Translations under genes and position numbers: made by a program
Notes under the pieces: model-generated
Seen by the model: only the letters and a program-made list of their open reading frames with translations
Databases searched by the model: none
What the model was told of the DNA's origin: nothing
NCBI GenBank assembly: GCA_945882315.1
Contig: CAMCWB010000010.1
Location: forward strand, 18,096-82,095
DNA from: Bauldia litoralis
GTDB lineage: Bacteria; Pseudomonadota; Alphaproteobacteria; Rhizobiales; Kaistiaceae
Direction of reading: 5' to 3'
DNA: 64,000 nucleotides
Shown here: positions 52,547 through 62,394 of the stretch, one piece after another
Layout of the letters: every line of letters begins with the position of its first letter
Numbering within the stretch: position 1 is the first letter of the stretch

Positions 52547-53767
52547 ATGACCGAATTTTACAGCGTGCGGCGTCTGCCGCCTTACGTCTTCGAACAGGTC
52601 AACCGCCTCAAGGCGAGCGCTCGGGCCGGTGGCGCCGACATCGTCGATCTCGGGATGGGCAATCCCGATCTGCCGACCCCGGCCCATATCGTTCAAAAGC
52701 TTTCGGAAACCGCCCAGCGCGACGACACGCACGGCTATTCGGCCTCGCGCGGCATCAATGGCCTGCGCAAGGCCCAGGCCGCTTATTACGACCGCCGCTT
52801 CGGCGTGAAAGTCGATCCGAACAGCCAGGTGATCGTCACCATCGGCTCCAAGGAAGGCTTCGCCAACATCGCCCATGCGATCACCGCACCGGGCGATGTC
52901 GTGCTTTGCCCGAACCCCAGCTATCCGATCCATGCCTTCGGCTTCCTGATGGCGGGCGGCGTCATCCGCTCGCTGCCGGCGGCCCCGGACGAGGAGTATT
53001 TCCGCTCGCTCGAGCGCGCCGTCATGCACTCGATCCCGAAGCCGCTCGCCGTCGTCGTCTGCTACCCGTCGAACCCGACGGCGCATGTCGCGACCCTCGA
53101 TTTCTACCGCGACCTCGTCAGCTTCGCGCGCCGCAACGACCTCATCGTGCTTTCGGATCTCGCTTATGCCGAGGTCTATTTCGACAACGAGCCGCCGCCC
53201 TCGATCCTGCAGGTGCCGGGCGCCCTCGATGTCGCCGTCGAGTTCACCTCGATGTCGAAGACCTATTCGATGGCCGGCTGGCGGGTCGGCTTCGCGGTCG
53301 GCAACGAGCGCATGATCGCATCGCTCGGCCGCGTGAAGTCCTATCTCGACTACGGCGCCTTCACCCCGATCCAGGTCGCGGCCGCCGCGGCGCTGAACGG
53401 GCCACAGGATTGCGTCGAGGACATGCGTGCAACCTATCGCCGTCGCCGCGACGTGCTGATCGACAGCTTCGGCCGGGCCGGCTGGGAAATCCCGTCGCCC
53501 GCCGCCTCGATGTTCGCCTGGGTGCCGATCCCGGAGGCCTTCCGGCCGCTCGGCTCCGTCGAATTTGCCAAGCTTCTGATCGAGAAGGCCGATGTCGCCG
53601 TGGCTCCGGGCCTCGGTTTCGGCGAGCATGGCGACGAGTATGTCCGTATCGCGCTGGTCGAGAACGAGCAACGCATCCGCCAGGCCGCCCGCAGCGTCCG
53701 CCATTTCCTTGAAACCGCCGACAAAACGTTGCACAACGTCGTTCCTATGGCCAGCGCAAGGCGCTGA
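52547..53767 (+). CDS. alaC: class I aminotransferase (AlaC/LL-DAP aminotransferase-like)
   Basis: ATG 52547 (TEFYSVRRLPPYVFEQVNRL...) gives 406 residues. The PLP lysine is K238 in TSMSKTYSMAGWR, and CYPSNPTAHV and WVPIPEAFRP fit the fold. The closest type in memory is the AlaC alanine transaminase or LL-diaminopimelate aminotransferase. hom follows 21 bases later, so an amino-acid synthesis role linked to the aspartate family is plausible. The exact substrate is uncertain. Confidence 0.85.
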   Translation: MTEFYSVRRLPPYVFEQVNRLKASARAGGADIVDLGMGNPDLPTPAHIVQKLSETAQRDDTHGYSASRGINGLRKAQAAYYDRRFGVKVDPNSQVIVTIGSKEGFANIAHAITAPGDVVLCPNPSYPIHAFGFLMAGGVIRSLPAAPDEEYFRSLERAVMHSIPKPLAVVVCYPSNPTAHVATLDFYRDLVSFARRNDLIVLSDLAYAEVYFDNEPPPSILQVPGALDVAVEFTSMSKTYSMAGWRVGFAVGNERMIASLGRVKSYLDYGAFTPIQVAAAAALNGPQDCVEDMRATYRRRRDVLIDSFGRAGWEIPSPAASMFAWVPIPEAFRPLGSVEFAKLLIEKADVAVAPGLGFGEHGDEYVRIALVENEQRIRQAARSVRHFLETADKTLHNVVPMASARR

Positions 53768-53788
53768 TCGCCGCCGTCGGAGCGTTTT

Positions 53789-55099
53789 ATGTCTGAGGAA
53801 TTGCGTCTCGGCCTTGCCGGGTTGGGCACGGTTGGCGCATCGCTGGTGCGCCTGATCGAGCGCCACGGCAACGATCTCGCCGTGCGCTGCGGCCGGCCGA
53901 TCTCGATTTCGGGCGTGGCAGCCCGCGACCGCGGCAAGGACCGCGGTTTCGATGTCTCGGGCCTCAAATGGTTCGACGACCCGGTCGCGCTTGCCCGCGA
54001 CCCCGGCAATGACGTTTTCGTGGAACTGATGGGGGGCGGCAACGGTGTCGCCCTCGAATCTGTCAAAGCCGCCCTGTCGTCCGGCAAGCATGTCGTCACC
54101 GCCAACAAGGCACTGCTTGCCGAGCACGGCCTTTCGCTTGCCCGGCAGGCCGAAGAGGCCGGCGTCAGCCTCAATTTCGAGGCGGCCGCGGCCGGCGGCA
54201 TCCCGATCATCAAGACGCTCCGCGAGGCGCTCGCCGGCAATACGATCGGCCGCATCTACGGCATCCTCAACGGCACCAGCAACTACATCCTGACCAAGAT
54301 GGAGCAGGAGGGCCTGTCCTTCGCCGATTGCCTCGCCGAGGCGCAGCGGCTCGGCTATGCCGAGGCCGACCCGACCTTCGACATCGAAGGCTATGACGCC
54401 GCCCATAAGCTGGCGCTCCTCACTGCCATCGCCTTTGGCACGGCGGTCGATGCGAAGTCGATCTATGTCGAAGGCATCTCGTCGATCACCAGCGCCGATA
54501 TCCAGGCGGCCGACGACCTCGGCTACCGGATCAAGCTGCTGGGCGTCGCGAGCCGTACCGAATCCGGCATCGAGCAGCGCGTCCACCCGACCATGGTGCC
54601 CAAGACCTCGGCCATCGCCCGTATCGACGGCGTCACCAATGCGGTGGCGGTCGAGGCCGATTTCGTCGGCCAACTCGTGCTGTCCGGCCCGGGCGCGGGC
54701 GGCGACGCTACGGCGTCCTCGGTCATGAGCGACATTGCCGATATCGCCCGTGGCGACCGCGTGGGCACCTTCGGCCGGCCGGTGTCGAGCCTCGAGCCCT
54801 ATCGCCAGGCCGAAATCCGGCGTCACGAAGGTGGCTACTACATCCGGCTTTCGGTCTATGATCGGCCAGGCGCCTTCGCCGCCATCGCCAAGCGCATGGC
54901 GGACCACAATATTTCGCTGGAATCGATCGTCCAGCGCCGCCGCGAAGGCCGTGACACCGAGTCAGGAGTGCCGGTTCCGGTTATCCTGATAACCTACGAG
55001 ACGACGGAAGTTGCGATCCGCGAGGCGCTTGAGGGCATTATGGCCGACGGTCATATCGCCGACGCACCCCAGATGATACGCATCGAACAACTGGATTGA
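53789..55099 (+). CDS. hom: homoserine dehydrogenase
   Basis: The 436-residue protein has a Rossmann domain (RLGLAGLGTVGASLVRL), the catalytic core (GRIYGILNGTSNYILTKM and EADPTFDIEGYDAAHK) and a C-terminal ACT domain (residues about 350-430, YYIRLSVYDRPGAFAAIAK) for threonine feedback. It reduces aspartate semialdehyde to homoserine for methionine and threonine synthesis. It lies between alaC and glpX. Confidence 0.96.
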   Translation: MSEELRLGLAGLGTVGASLVRLIERHGNDLAVRCGRPISISGVAARDRGKDRGFDVSGLKWFDDPVALARDPGNDVFVELMGGGNGVALESVKAALSSGKHVVTANKALLAEHGLSLARQAEEAGVSLNFEAAAAGGIPIIKTLREALAGNTIGRIYGILNGTSNYILTKMEQEGLSFADCLAEAQRLGYAEADPTFDIEGYDAAHKLALLTAIAFGTAVDAKSIYVEGISSITSADIQAADDLGYRIKLLGVASRTESGIEQRVHPTMVPKTSAIARIDGVTNAVAVEADFVGQLVLSGPGAGGDATASSVMSDIADIARGDRVGTFGRPVSSLEPYRQAEIRRHEGGYYIRLSVYDRPGAFAAIAKRMADHNISLESIVQRRREGRDTESGVPVPVILITYETTEVAIREALEGIMADGHIADAPQMIRIEQLD

Positions 55100-55128
55100 T
55101 GGCTTCGACGCCGTAAGGAGACGTGGCA

Positions 55129-56133
55129 ATGAACGAACAGGTAAGGCTGGCCAAGCGTGATCCCGGTCTCGATCGCATCCTGACCCTGGAACTCGTCCGC
55201 GTGACGGAGCGCGCCGCGGTTGCCGCCGCCCGCCTGCGCGGCCGCGGCGACGAGATGGCTGCCGACCAGGCAGCCGTCGATGCGATGCGCAAGGAGCTCA
55301 ACCGCCTGGCGATTGACGGCACGGTCGTCATCGGCGAGGGCGAGCGCGACGAGGCGCCGATGCTCTATATCGGCGAGATCGTCGGCACCAAGAAGGGCCC
55401 GAAGGTGGATATCGCCCTCGACCCGCTCGAAGGCACGACCATCTGCGCCAAGAACCTGCCGAATGCTCTCGCCGTCATCGCAATCGCCGAGCAGGGCACG
55501 CTTCTTTACGCGCCTGACGTCTACATGGCGAAGATCGCTATCGGCCCCGGCTATCCGACCGGCGTCGTCGATCTCGACGCCTCGCCGGAGGAGAATATCC
55601 GCGCTCTGGCCAAGGCCAAGGGATGCCCGGTCAACGAGATCACGGCGTGCATCCTCGACCGTCCGCGCCATGCCAAGATCATCGAAGCGGTGCGTAACAC
55701 CGGCGCCGCGATCCGCCTGATCGGCGACGGCGACGTGGCCGGCGTCATCCACACCACCGAACCGGACGAGACCGGCATCGACATCTATATGGGCACCGGC
55801 GGCGCTCCCGAAGGCGTGCTCGCCGCGGCGGCGCTCCGCTGCATCGGCGGCCAGATGCAGGGCCGCCTGATCATCGACACGGACGAGAAGCGCGAGCGCT
55901 CGCTCAAGATGGGCATCGCCGATCCGAACAAGAAGTTCGACATGACCGAGATGGCGCGCGGCGACGTTCTTTTCGCGGCGACCGGCGTCACCGACGGCAA
56001 CATGCTGGCCGGCGTGAAGTTCGGCCGCGACTCGATCCAGACGCACACCGTCGTCATGCGCTCGTCTTCGGGCACCGTCCGCTGGATCAAGGCGAAGCAC
56101 CAGGATCTCGACAAGTTCGACGACGCGAGGTGA
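55129..56133 (+). CDS. glpX: class II fructose-1,6-bisphosphatase
   Basis: ATG 55129, with GGAGA eight bases upstream, gives 334 residues. Metal-binding motifs EGERDEAPML and DPLEGTT are intact. It hydrolyses fructose-1,6-bisphosphate in gluconeogenesis. The order hom-glpX-recJ is typical of Hyphomicrobiales. Confidence 0.96.
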   Translation: MNEQVRLAKRDPGLDRILTLELVRVTERAAVAAARLRGRGDEMAADQAAVDAMRKELNRLAIDGTVVIGEGERDEAPMLYIGEIVGTKKGPKVDIALDPLEGTTICAKNLPNALAVIAIAEQGTLLYAPDVYMAKIAIGPGYPTGVVDLDASPEENIRALAKAKGCPVNEITACILDRPRHAKIIEAVRNTGAAIRLIGDGDVAGVIHTTEPDETGIDIYMGTGGAPEGVLAAAALRCIGGQMQGRLIIDTDEKRERSLKMGIADPNKKFDMTEMARGDVLFAATGVTDGNMLAGVKFGRDSIQTHTVVMRSSSGTVRWIKAKHQDLDKFDDAR

Positions 56134-56245
56134 GGCCGTTAGCCTTCCTGCGCAACATCGCACCTTCCTCGGTGTCGAACGGTCGCTGACCGGCCGGCGC
56201 TGGTACGAAAGGCTGAATGGGCCGGGCGCCAACCAGGCGCTCGCC

Positions 56246-57949
56246 ATGGCCCAGCGTCACGAAATCCCGGACCTGGTCTCCCGCGTTCTCGCCGGCCGCG
56301 GCGTCGGCGTTGATGACGCCCCGACATTCCTGACGCCGAGCATCCGCGCCCTGATGCCCGATCCATCGGTGCTGACCGACATGGATGCGGTCGCGGCGCG
56401 CATCGCCGATGCGATTGCCGCCGCCGAGAAGGTCGCGATCTTCGGTGACTACGATGTCGACGGCGCCACCTCTTCAGCGTTGCTTGCCCGCTTCCTGCGC
56501 GAGCAAGGGCTCGACCCGACCATTTACATCCCCGACCGCATTTTCGAGGGCTACGGCCCCAATTCGGAAGCGATGCGCGTCCTCGCCTCGGCCGGCCACA
56601 CGCTGATCGTGACAGTCGATTGCGGGACGACGAGCATCGAGGCGATCGCCACGGCGCGCGAGGCTGGCCTCGACGTGCTGGTGGTCGACCATCATCAGGC
56701 AGGCTCGGAATTGCCGCCGGCCAATGCGCTGGTCAACCCGAACCGGCAGGACGATCTCTCCGGCCTCAACCAGCTTTGCGCCGTCGGGCTGACCTTCATG
56801 ACCGTGATTGCCGTCAACCGGCTGCTGCGCATGCGTGGCTGGTACGGCGCCGGCCGCGCCGAGCCGGATCTGCTCGCCTGGCTCGATCTCGTGGCGCTCG
56901 GAACCGTCTGCGATGTCGTGCCGCTGACCGGTCTCAACCGCGCCTATGTCGCCAAGGGGCTTGCCGCGATGGCGCGCGGCGGCAATCCCGGCCTGGCGGC
57001 CCTGGCCGAGGTGTCACGCATCCATGGCGCGCTGACCACCTATCATCTCGGCTTCATGATCGGCCCGCGCATCAATGCCGGTGGCCGCATCGGCCAGGCG
57101 GCGCTCGGCGCCCGCTTGCTGGCCAGCGACGACCCGGCCGAGTGCGCGCAGATCGCCGCCGAACTCGAGACCCTGAACCAGGGGCGGCAGACGCTCGAGA
57201 CCGCGATGCTCGAGGAAGCGATCGCCGAGGTCGAGGCCGAGATCGGGGCGGGCGAGGGGCCGCCTATCCTGATCAGCGGCAGCGAACGCTGGCATCCCGG
57301 CATCGTCGGCCTGATCGCGGCGCGCCTCAAGGAACGATTCCGCCGACCGGCCTTCGCCATCGCCTTCCAGACGAACGGCACCGGCACCGGATCGGGGCGC
57401 TCGATCCTCGGCGTCGACCTCGGACGCGCGGTCCGGCTCGCCGTCGAGCGCGGCATCCTCCTCAAAGGAGGCGGTCACGCCATGGCCGCCGGCATGACTG
57501 TCGAGAAGGCGAGGCTCGGCGATCTTCGCGCCTTCCTCGCCGAAACGCTCGCCGCCCCGGTCGGCAAGGCGATGGAAGAAACCGGCCTGCCGGTTGATGC
57601 GGCAATGACCGCATCGGGCGCCACGGCGGAGATGATCGAGATGATCGAGCGCGCCGGTCCGTTCGGGGCAGGGCACCCGGAGCCGGTCTTTGCCTTTCCC
57701 GCCCATCGCGTCGCCTATGCCGAGACGGTCGGCAACGGCCATGTCCGGTTTTCGCTGTCGACCGGTGCCGGACCCACGCTGAAGGCGATCGCCTTCAAGG
57801 CCGCCGACGCGCCGCTCGGCCGCGCCATCCTCGCCGGCCGCGGCATGCCGCTCCATGTCGCAGGTACGTTATCCGTCGATCAGTGGCAGGGGCGCCGCCA
57901 GCCGAGCCTCAAGGTGATCGATATCGCGGAGCCGGCCGCGCAATTTTGA
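56246..57949 (+). CDS. recJ: single-stranded-DNA-specific exonuclease RecJ (start uncertain)
   Basis: The first in-frame ATG is 56246, giving 567 residues. DHH motifs are FGDYDVDGATSS, VTVDCGTTS and VVDHHQAG (D148-H150), with the DHHA1 part GGGHAMAAG later. RecJ degrades single-stranded DNA 5' to 3' in repair. RecJ-like residues continue upstream of the ATG: FLGVERSLTGRRWYERLN begins at 56165 in the same frame, but there is no ATG, GTG or TTG in frame back to the glpX stop. A GTG at 56130, overlapping the glpX stop, is in another frame. Either a frameshift disrupts the 5' end or a non-standard start is used; the 5' boundary here is the first ATG only. Confidence 0.9.
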   Translation: MAQRHEIPDLVSRVLAGRGVGVDDAPTFLTPSIRALMPDPSVLTDMDAVAARIADAIAAAEKVAIFGDYDVDGATSSALLARFLREQGLDPTIYIPDRIFEGYGPNSEAMRVLASAGHTLIVTVDCGTTSIEAIATAREAGLDVLVVDHHQAGSELPPANALVNPNRQDDLSGLNQLCAVGLTFMTVIAVNRLLRMRGWYGAGRAEPDLLAWLDLVALGTVCDVVPLTGLNRAYVAKGLAAMARGGNPGLAALAEVSRIHGALTTYHLGFMIGPRINAGGRIGQAALGARLLASDDPAECAQIAAELETLNQGRQTLETAMLEEAIAEVEAEIGAGEGPPILISGSERWHPGIVGLIAARLKERFRRPAFAIAFQTNGTGTGSGRSILGVDLGRAVRLAVERGILLKGGGHAMAAGMTVEKARLGDLRAFLAETLAAPVGKAMEETGLPVDAAMTASGATAEMIEMIERAGPFGAGHPEPVFAFPAHRVAYAETVGNGHVRFSLSTGAGPTLKAIAFKAADAPLGRAILAGRGMPLHVAGTLSVDQWQGRRQPSLKVIDIAEPAAQF

Positions 57950-58035
57950 TACGTTTCGCGCCGCCCCGCTTCTCGCCAGAGGCGCCGTGAAGTAAGGTCG
58001 CGGTGTCCCGCGTTCCTCGTAAGATGCCGTTATCA

Positions 58036-59034
58036 ATGAGATTTCTTATCACTGGCACGGCCGGCTTCATCGGCTTTCATCTCGCCCGCCGGCTTCTCGC
58101 CGAGGGCCATACCGTCCACGGCATCGACGGGCTGACACCCTATTACGATCTCGCCCTCAAGGAAGCACGGCACGCGATCCTCGCGCAGTCGCCTTCCTTC
58201 ACGCCGCATATCCTGATGCTGGAGGATGCCGACCGTCTGCGCGCGGCGGCGGAAGCCGCGAAGGCCGAGGTGATCGTCCATCTCGCCGCCCAGGCCGGCG
58301 TCCGCTACAGCATCGAGCACCCCGGCGAATATATCAGCGCCAATCTCGTCGGCACCTTCAACATGCTGGAGATCGCGCGGAACATGCCCGTGCGCCACCT
58401 CATTTTGGGCTCGACCAGCTCGGTCTACGGCATGGACACAGCCAACCCCTTCAGCGAGGCAGCGGGCGCCAACCGTCAGGTCTCGCTCTACGCCGCCACC
58501 AAGAAGTCCACCGAGATGATGGCCCATTCCTACAGCCATCTCTTCCGTATCCCGACGACCGTGACGCGTTTTTTCACCGTCTACGGTCCCTGGGGCCGGC
58601 CGGACATGGCGCTCTTCTCCTTCGTCGCCGCAATCCTCGCCGGCCGCACGATCGATATCTACGGCGAAGGGCGGCAGACCCGCGACTTCACCTATGTCGT
58701 TGACGTCGTCGAGGCGATCGTCCGTCTGGTCGATGTCGTGCCGCTGCCCGGCAAGCCGGTCGCCGGGGATTCGCTCAGCCCCTCGGCGCCGCTCCGCACG
58801 ATCAATATCGGCAACGGCGCGCCGGTGAAGCTCATGGATTTCGTCGCTGCCATCGAGAAGCATGTCGGCCGCAAGGCGACTATCAACATGGTGCCGATGC
58901 AGCCCGGCGACGTCAGCGACACCCATGCCGATACGCAATTGCTGGAGCGCCTGACTGGTTTTCGCCCGGGCACGCCCATCGACCGTGGCGTCGGCAATTT
59001 CGTCGCCTGGTATCGCGAGCAATACGCGAAATAA
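58036..59034 (+). CDS. lpsL: UDP-glucuronate 4-epimerase-like NAD-dependent epimerase
   Basis: ATG 58036 gives 332 residues with the Rossmann glycine motif [13 protein letters not shown] and the catalytic Y...K in [12 protein letters not shown]. These SDR enzymes convert UDP-glucuronate to UDP-galacturonate for surface polysaccharides; LpsL is the alphaproteobacterial example. It is 17 kb from the polysaccharide locus. An ATG at 58024 is an alternative start. Confidence 0.9.
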   Translation: MRFLITGTAGFIGFHLARRLLAEGHTVHGIDGLTPYYDLALKEARHAILAQSPSFTPHILMLEDADRLRAAAEAAKAEVIVHLAAQAGVRYSIEHPGEYISANLVGTFNMLEIARNMPVRHLILGSTSSVYGMDTANPFSEAAGANRQVSLYAATKKSTEMMAHSYSHLFRIPTTVTRFFTVYGPWGRPDMALFSFVAAILAGRTIDIYGEGRQTRDFTYVVDVVEAIVRLVDVVPLPGKPVAGDSLSPSAPLRTINIGNGAPVKLMDFVAAIEKHVGRKATINMVPMQPGDVSDTHADTQLLERLTGFRPGTPIDRGVGNFVAWYREQYAK

Positions 59035-59043
59035 GCGTCGTGG

Positions 59044-60069
59044 CTATCCGTGCGGTGCGCCCGGCGAAGCGCCAGGCTTCCGCCGGATGAGCGATTTGAT
59101 CCGCCGCCACAAAGGTGAGAGCACGCGGCTGACGACCGGGATCATGGCGAGCCCGATGATCACCCCGATGATGCCCGAGGCGATCGCACCGACGAGCCAT
59201 GCGAGGATCGCGCCGAGCCACGCCGGCGGCACGGCGTGTTCTACCGCGGCGCCAGCGTCGTGGATCAGGTGCGGCAGGGCATCGAAGCCATATTCCTCGA
59301 AGCCGTGCAGGATGATGCCGCCGCCGACCCAGACCATGGCAGCGGTGCCGAGAATGCCGAGCCCCGAAAGAAAATAGGGCATGCCCAGCACGAGCGCCCG
59401 GCCGAAGCCGCGTAGCGCCGAGCCAAGCGGCGGGCGGATTTCGCTCCCGGCCAGTGCAAGCCCGAAATCATCGGCTTTCACGATCAGCGCGACGACGCCA
59501 TAGACCCCGATGGTGATGCCGATTCCGACCACGGCGAGGATAACGGCCTGCGTGACGAGGCCGGCCTCGGACGCGGCGCCGAGCGTGATGACCATGATCT
59601 CGGCCGAAAGGATGAAATCCGTCTTGATCGCGCTGGCGATCTTCTGCTCCTCGAAGGATTTCGGATCGATCGCGATCGGCTCGACCTGTGCCTCATGCTC
59701 AAGCGCCTCATGCGGGAAGAAGAGCTCGAAAAGCTTCTCGGCGCCCTCATAGCAAAGATAGACGCCACCGATCATGAGGAGCGGCGTGATCACCTGCGGC
59801 GCCAGCAGGCTGAGCGCCATCGCGGCCGGCAGCAGGATCAGGAGCTTGTTCTTCAGCGAGCCGATCGCGATGCGACCGATGATCGGCAGCTCGCGCGCCG
59901 CCGAGAATCCGGTGACGTAGCGCGGCGTGACGGCGGCATCGTCGATGACGACGCCGGCGGCCTTGGCGTCGGCCTTCGCGGCCAGCGTGGCGACGTCGTC
60001 GACCGAGGCGGCGGCGACCTTCGCCAGCGCCGCGACATCATCGAGAAGGGCGATCAGGCCAACGCTCAT
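59044..60069 (-). CDS. DUF808 membrane protein
   Basis: The 341-residue protein has a DUF808 pattern: an N-terminal VGLIALLDDVAALAKVAAAS and GFSAARELPIIGRIAIGSLKNK, then membrane segments. The family (YedI in E. coli) is of unknown function. It converges with lpsL with 9 bases between stops. Confidence 0.88.
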   Translation of the reverse strand: MSVGLIALLDDVAALAKVAAASVDDVATLAAKADAKAAGVVIDDAAVTPRYVTGFSAARELPIIGRIAIGSLKNKLLILLPAAMALSLLAPQVITPLLMIGGVYLCYEGAEKLFELFFPHEALEHEAQVEPIAIDPKSFEEQKIASAIKTDFILSAEIMVITLGAASEAGLVTQAVILAVVGIGITIGVYGVVALIVKADDFGLALAGSEIRPPLGSALRGFGRALVLGMPYFLSGLGILGTAAMVWVGGGIILHGFEEYGFDALPHLIHDAGAAVEHAVPPAWLGAILAWLVGAIASGIIGVIIGLAMIPVVSRVLSPLWRRIKSLIRRKPGASPGAPHG

Positions 60070-60193
60070 TCAATCAATCCTGAGGTTACCGCCTGGGGCG
60101 AAGCCCTTTGCGGCTTCGCCCATGCGCATCTAAAGCCGCAATGACATCCGGCCTCTCTGCCGGCAAGTAACCTTCAGGAAGATTCTGCGAGAA

Positions 60194-60223
60194 GAGCCCC
60201 ACTTCGAAGGCGAAGTGGGGCTC
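60194..60223 (-). terminator. rho-independent terminator after the TctC-like gene
   Basis: A 13-bp perfect stem (GAGCCCCACTTCG with CGAAGTGGGGCTC, loop 60207-60210) is followed on the reverse strand by TTCT. It lies ten bases downstream of the binding protein stop. Confidence 0.75.
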
Positions 60224-60232
60224 AATTCGGGG

Positions 60233-61204
60233 CTACTTCTTCATCAACCCCATCTTCTCGTCGAGTGCCGTGTAGACGGCGGCGGCGTCCGCCGCATACT
60301 TGCCCGCCTCGGTTCCCGTCATCCAGAAGTCGACCAGCCCGTCTTCGGCGATGAAATTCTGCCAGTCCGGCAGGTCGCGCGTCTTCTCGAACAGGGCGAT
60401 GTAATAATCCTGTGCCTCCTTCGAGATGCCGGGCGGCGCAAATATCGCCCGGAAGCTGTCCGGTACATTGATGCCGTAGCCGAGCTCTTCGAGCGTCTTC
60501 ACATCGGGCATGGTCGGCAGCTTGGTCGTCGTGGCGAGGACGCGGAGCTGATCGGCCTTCAGATATTGGTTTATTTCGCCCGGGTTCTCGATGATGAACT
60601 GAACGTGATTGCCGAGCAGTTGCGTCACGGCCTCGCCGCCGCCCTTGAAGGGCGTATAGGGCAGCTCTGCCCCGGCCTTCTCGTGCAGCGCATGACCGAC
60701 CATCGCCGAAGCACCGCCATAAGGGCCACCGCCCTGGACGATGGCGCCCGGCTTCTCTTTCGCCGCCTTGATAAGGTCGTCGAGGGTCTGGAAGGCCGAA
60801 TCCTTGTTGACCACGACGACGGCAGGCGATGTCACGAGCATCACGATCGGCGTGAACTTGTCCGGCGTGAATATCGAGTTGGACAGGATCGATTGGTTGA
60901 GCGTCGACGCCGTATAGGCGAAGAGAACGTGCGGATTGCCCTCATTTTCTTGCGCGACGAAGCGCCGAGCGTTTTCGCCGAGCGCGCCGGTGACATTCTC
61001 GTTGCCGACCAGTTGCTCGACGAGTTTATTTTTCGTCCATATCTCCGCGATCTCGCGAAGCATGAGGTCGTTGCCCGTTCCCGCGCTTGACTGTGAGACG
61101 AGGACGATGCGCTCGCTCGGGGTAAAGGCCGCCGCGGGCAGGCCTGAGACCGCGAGGAAGACGCCGATGCCGACAATGCGTGCCAATCGATGTGCTGCTC
61201 TCAT
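60233..61204 (-). CDS. Bug/TctC-type tripartite tricarboxylate transporter substrate-binding protein
   Basis: ATG 61204, with GGAGG seven bases upstream, gives 323 residues; the frame extends 37 codons further without a leader. A signal peptide (ARIVGIGVFLAVSGLPAAAF) leads to the periplasm. The Bug fold includes VLVSQSSAGTGNDLM and VQGGGPYGGASAMVGHAL. No TctA or TctB gene is near, so transport through this protein would need partners elsewhere. The ligand is unknown. Confidence 0.85.
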   Translation of the reverse strand: MRAAHRLARIVGIGVFLAVSGLPAAAFTPSERIVLVSQSSAGTGNDLMLREIAEIWTKNKLVEQLVGNENVTGALGENARRFVAQENEGNPHVLFAYTASTLNQSILSNSIFTPDKFTPIVMLVTSPAVVVVNKDSAFQTLDDLIKAAKEKPGAIVQGGGPYGGASAMVGHALHEKAGAELPYTPFKGGGEAVTQLLGNHVQFIIENPGEINQYLKADQLRVLATTTKLPTMPDVKTLEELGYGINVPDSFRAIFAPPGISKEAQDYYIALFEKTRDLPDWQNFIAEDGLVDFWMTGTEAGKYAADAAAVYTALDEKMGLMKK

Positions 61205-61444
61205 TCCATTTCCTCCTTGAGCACCGGTCGTTTTGACTGACGTGTCGTGCCGCCGCTTTGGCGGTGCCGATGCCTGTCGATCCTGCGCGTAGATCCGGCG
61301 AGCTGCAACCGCCACGGCTTAGTTGGCTACTGCCGGAACGTTTCGACTAACGGGAAAATTCACTTGGGTGGCGCGGAAAAGTTGTTTAGCTGGGGCGTTC
61401 CCTGGAATGGCCGGGGAATGTCACGCGACGGGGAAGGGGACACT

Positions 61445-61831
61445 ATGAATTTTCGTGTTTTTGTTCTTGCAGCTTGCCTTGCGGCCGGGATGACGGGTGG
61501 CGCTCTCGCTGAGGATAAGACCCTGAGCGTGGCGGCCGTCCAGCAATTGGCCCTGGCCGACAACCTGATTGCTATCGGCGTGGCACGAAAGGACCCGTTT
61601 CTGCTTATCGCTGCCGTGCGGATTCGCACCGGCCTGACCGAGGATGCCGCAACTCTCCAGGAGGACCTCAAATCCAATGAGGATGTCCTGGCGAAGGCGG
61701 CCGAGTTCAGCGCCGGGCGCGAGGATGTGGCCGCGTTGATAGAAGACATCAAAGCCGAGGGTGGACGCGGCTATTACACGGGCGGCGGCTCGTATTGCTA
61801 TACGGCCGGCTCGGCCACGATCTGCAACTGA
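61445..61831 (+). CDS. hypothetical secreted protein
   Basis: ATG 61445 gives 128 residues with a signal peptide (NFRVFVLAACLAAGMTGGAL, cleavage near ALA). The mature protein has helical segments (LADNLIAIGVARKDPFLLIA) and a Gly/Tyr-rich C-terminus ending in two cysteines (GGGSYCYTAGSATICN), which could form a disulfide. I do not recognise it. It starts 240 bases from the divergent Bug-type gene. Confidence 0.6.
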   Translation: MNFRVFVLAACLAAGMTGGALAEDKTLSVAAVQQLALADNLIAIGVARKDPFLLIAAVRIRTGLTEDAATLQEDLKSNEDVLAKAAEFSAGREDVAALIEDIKAEGGRGYYTGGGSYCYTAGSATICN

Positions 61832-61917
61832 TCTCCAGGCGTGACATGCGAGCCCTGTTGGCAGGGCCTCGCATGTCCTGCCCACCGTTATCTGCCGAAG
61901 TTGAAGGGCCCGATTTT

Positions 61918-62394
61918 TCAGCCCAACGAGCCGGATGTGACGCTGGCTTGCCGCAATGCGGCGATGGCCTTCTTCATCTCGATGTCCGACACCAGCGCGA
62001 GAGCCTCGGTGATCGAACACCATCGCAGGCGTCGCTGATGACGCTCCTTCCAGTCGGCGAACTGCGCAGTCACAAGCATCGGAAAAAACTGCGCCTCGTA
62101 GTCTCGCCGGCGATCGAGGTTGCTGCGCGTCATGACGTACGGCCCCAGCGGCTGGGGAGAAACTCTTCCGATGATTCCGGCTTCCTCGAAGGCTTCGATC
62201 GCCGCCGTCTCCTGGCCGCTCTTGCCGCGCATAAGCTTGCCCTTGGGCAGGGACCATCGTCCGGTCCGCCGCGTGGTGAGAATCAGAATCTCCGGCCGCC
62301 CGTTTGTCGATCGACGAAATGGAACCACGCCGTACTGCATAGACGGCCGTGTTCGAATCCTCGGCGGTCTTGGCGGGCCGCGATCAAGCGTCAT
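61918..62394 (-). CDS. Nudix hydrolase
   Basis: ATG 62394 gives 158 residues; ATG 62340 (MQYGVVPFRR) is a close alternative. A Nudix box is seen at residues about 58-80 (GKLMRGKSGQETAAIEAFEE, then AGI). The catalytic EExG is kept, but the first glutamate of the box is Lys and the conserved Arg is Ile. It may still be a pyrophosphohydrolase; the substrate is unknown. Confidence 0.82.
   Translation of the reverse strand: MTLDRGPPRPPRIRTRPSMQYGVVPFRRSTNGRPEILILTTRRTGRWSLPKGKLMRGKSGQETAAIEAFEEAGIIGRVSPQPLGPYVMTRSNLDRRRDYEAQFFPMLVTAQFADWKERHQRRLRWCSITEALALVSDIEMKKAIAALRQASVTSGSLG

Noticed and set aside
52502..54907. Reverse frame of 801 codons across alaC and hom
   Set aside because: Overlaps two clearly coding genes and has a shadow-type composition.
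60097..60120. GGCGAAGCC/GGCTTCGCC hairpin upstream of the DUF808 gene as a terminator
   Set aside because: No T tract follows on either strand; it may be a leader hairpin but cannot be called a terminator.
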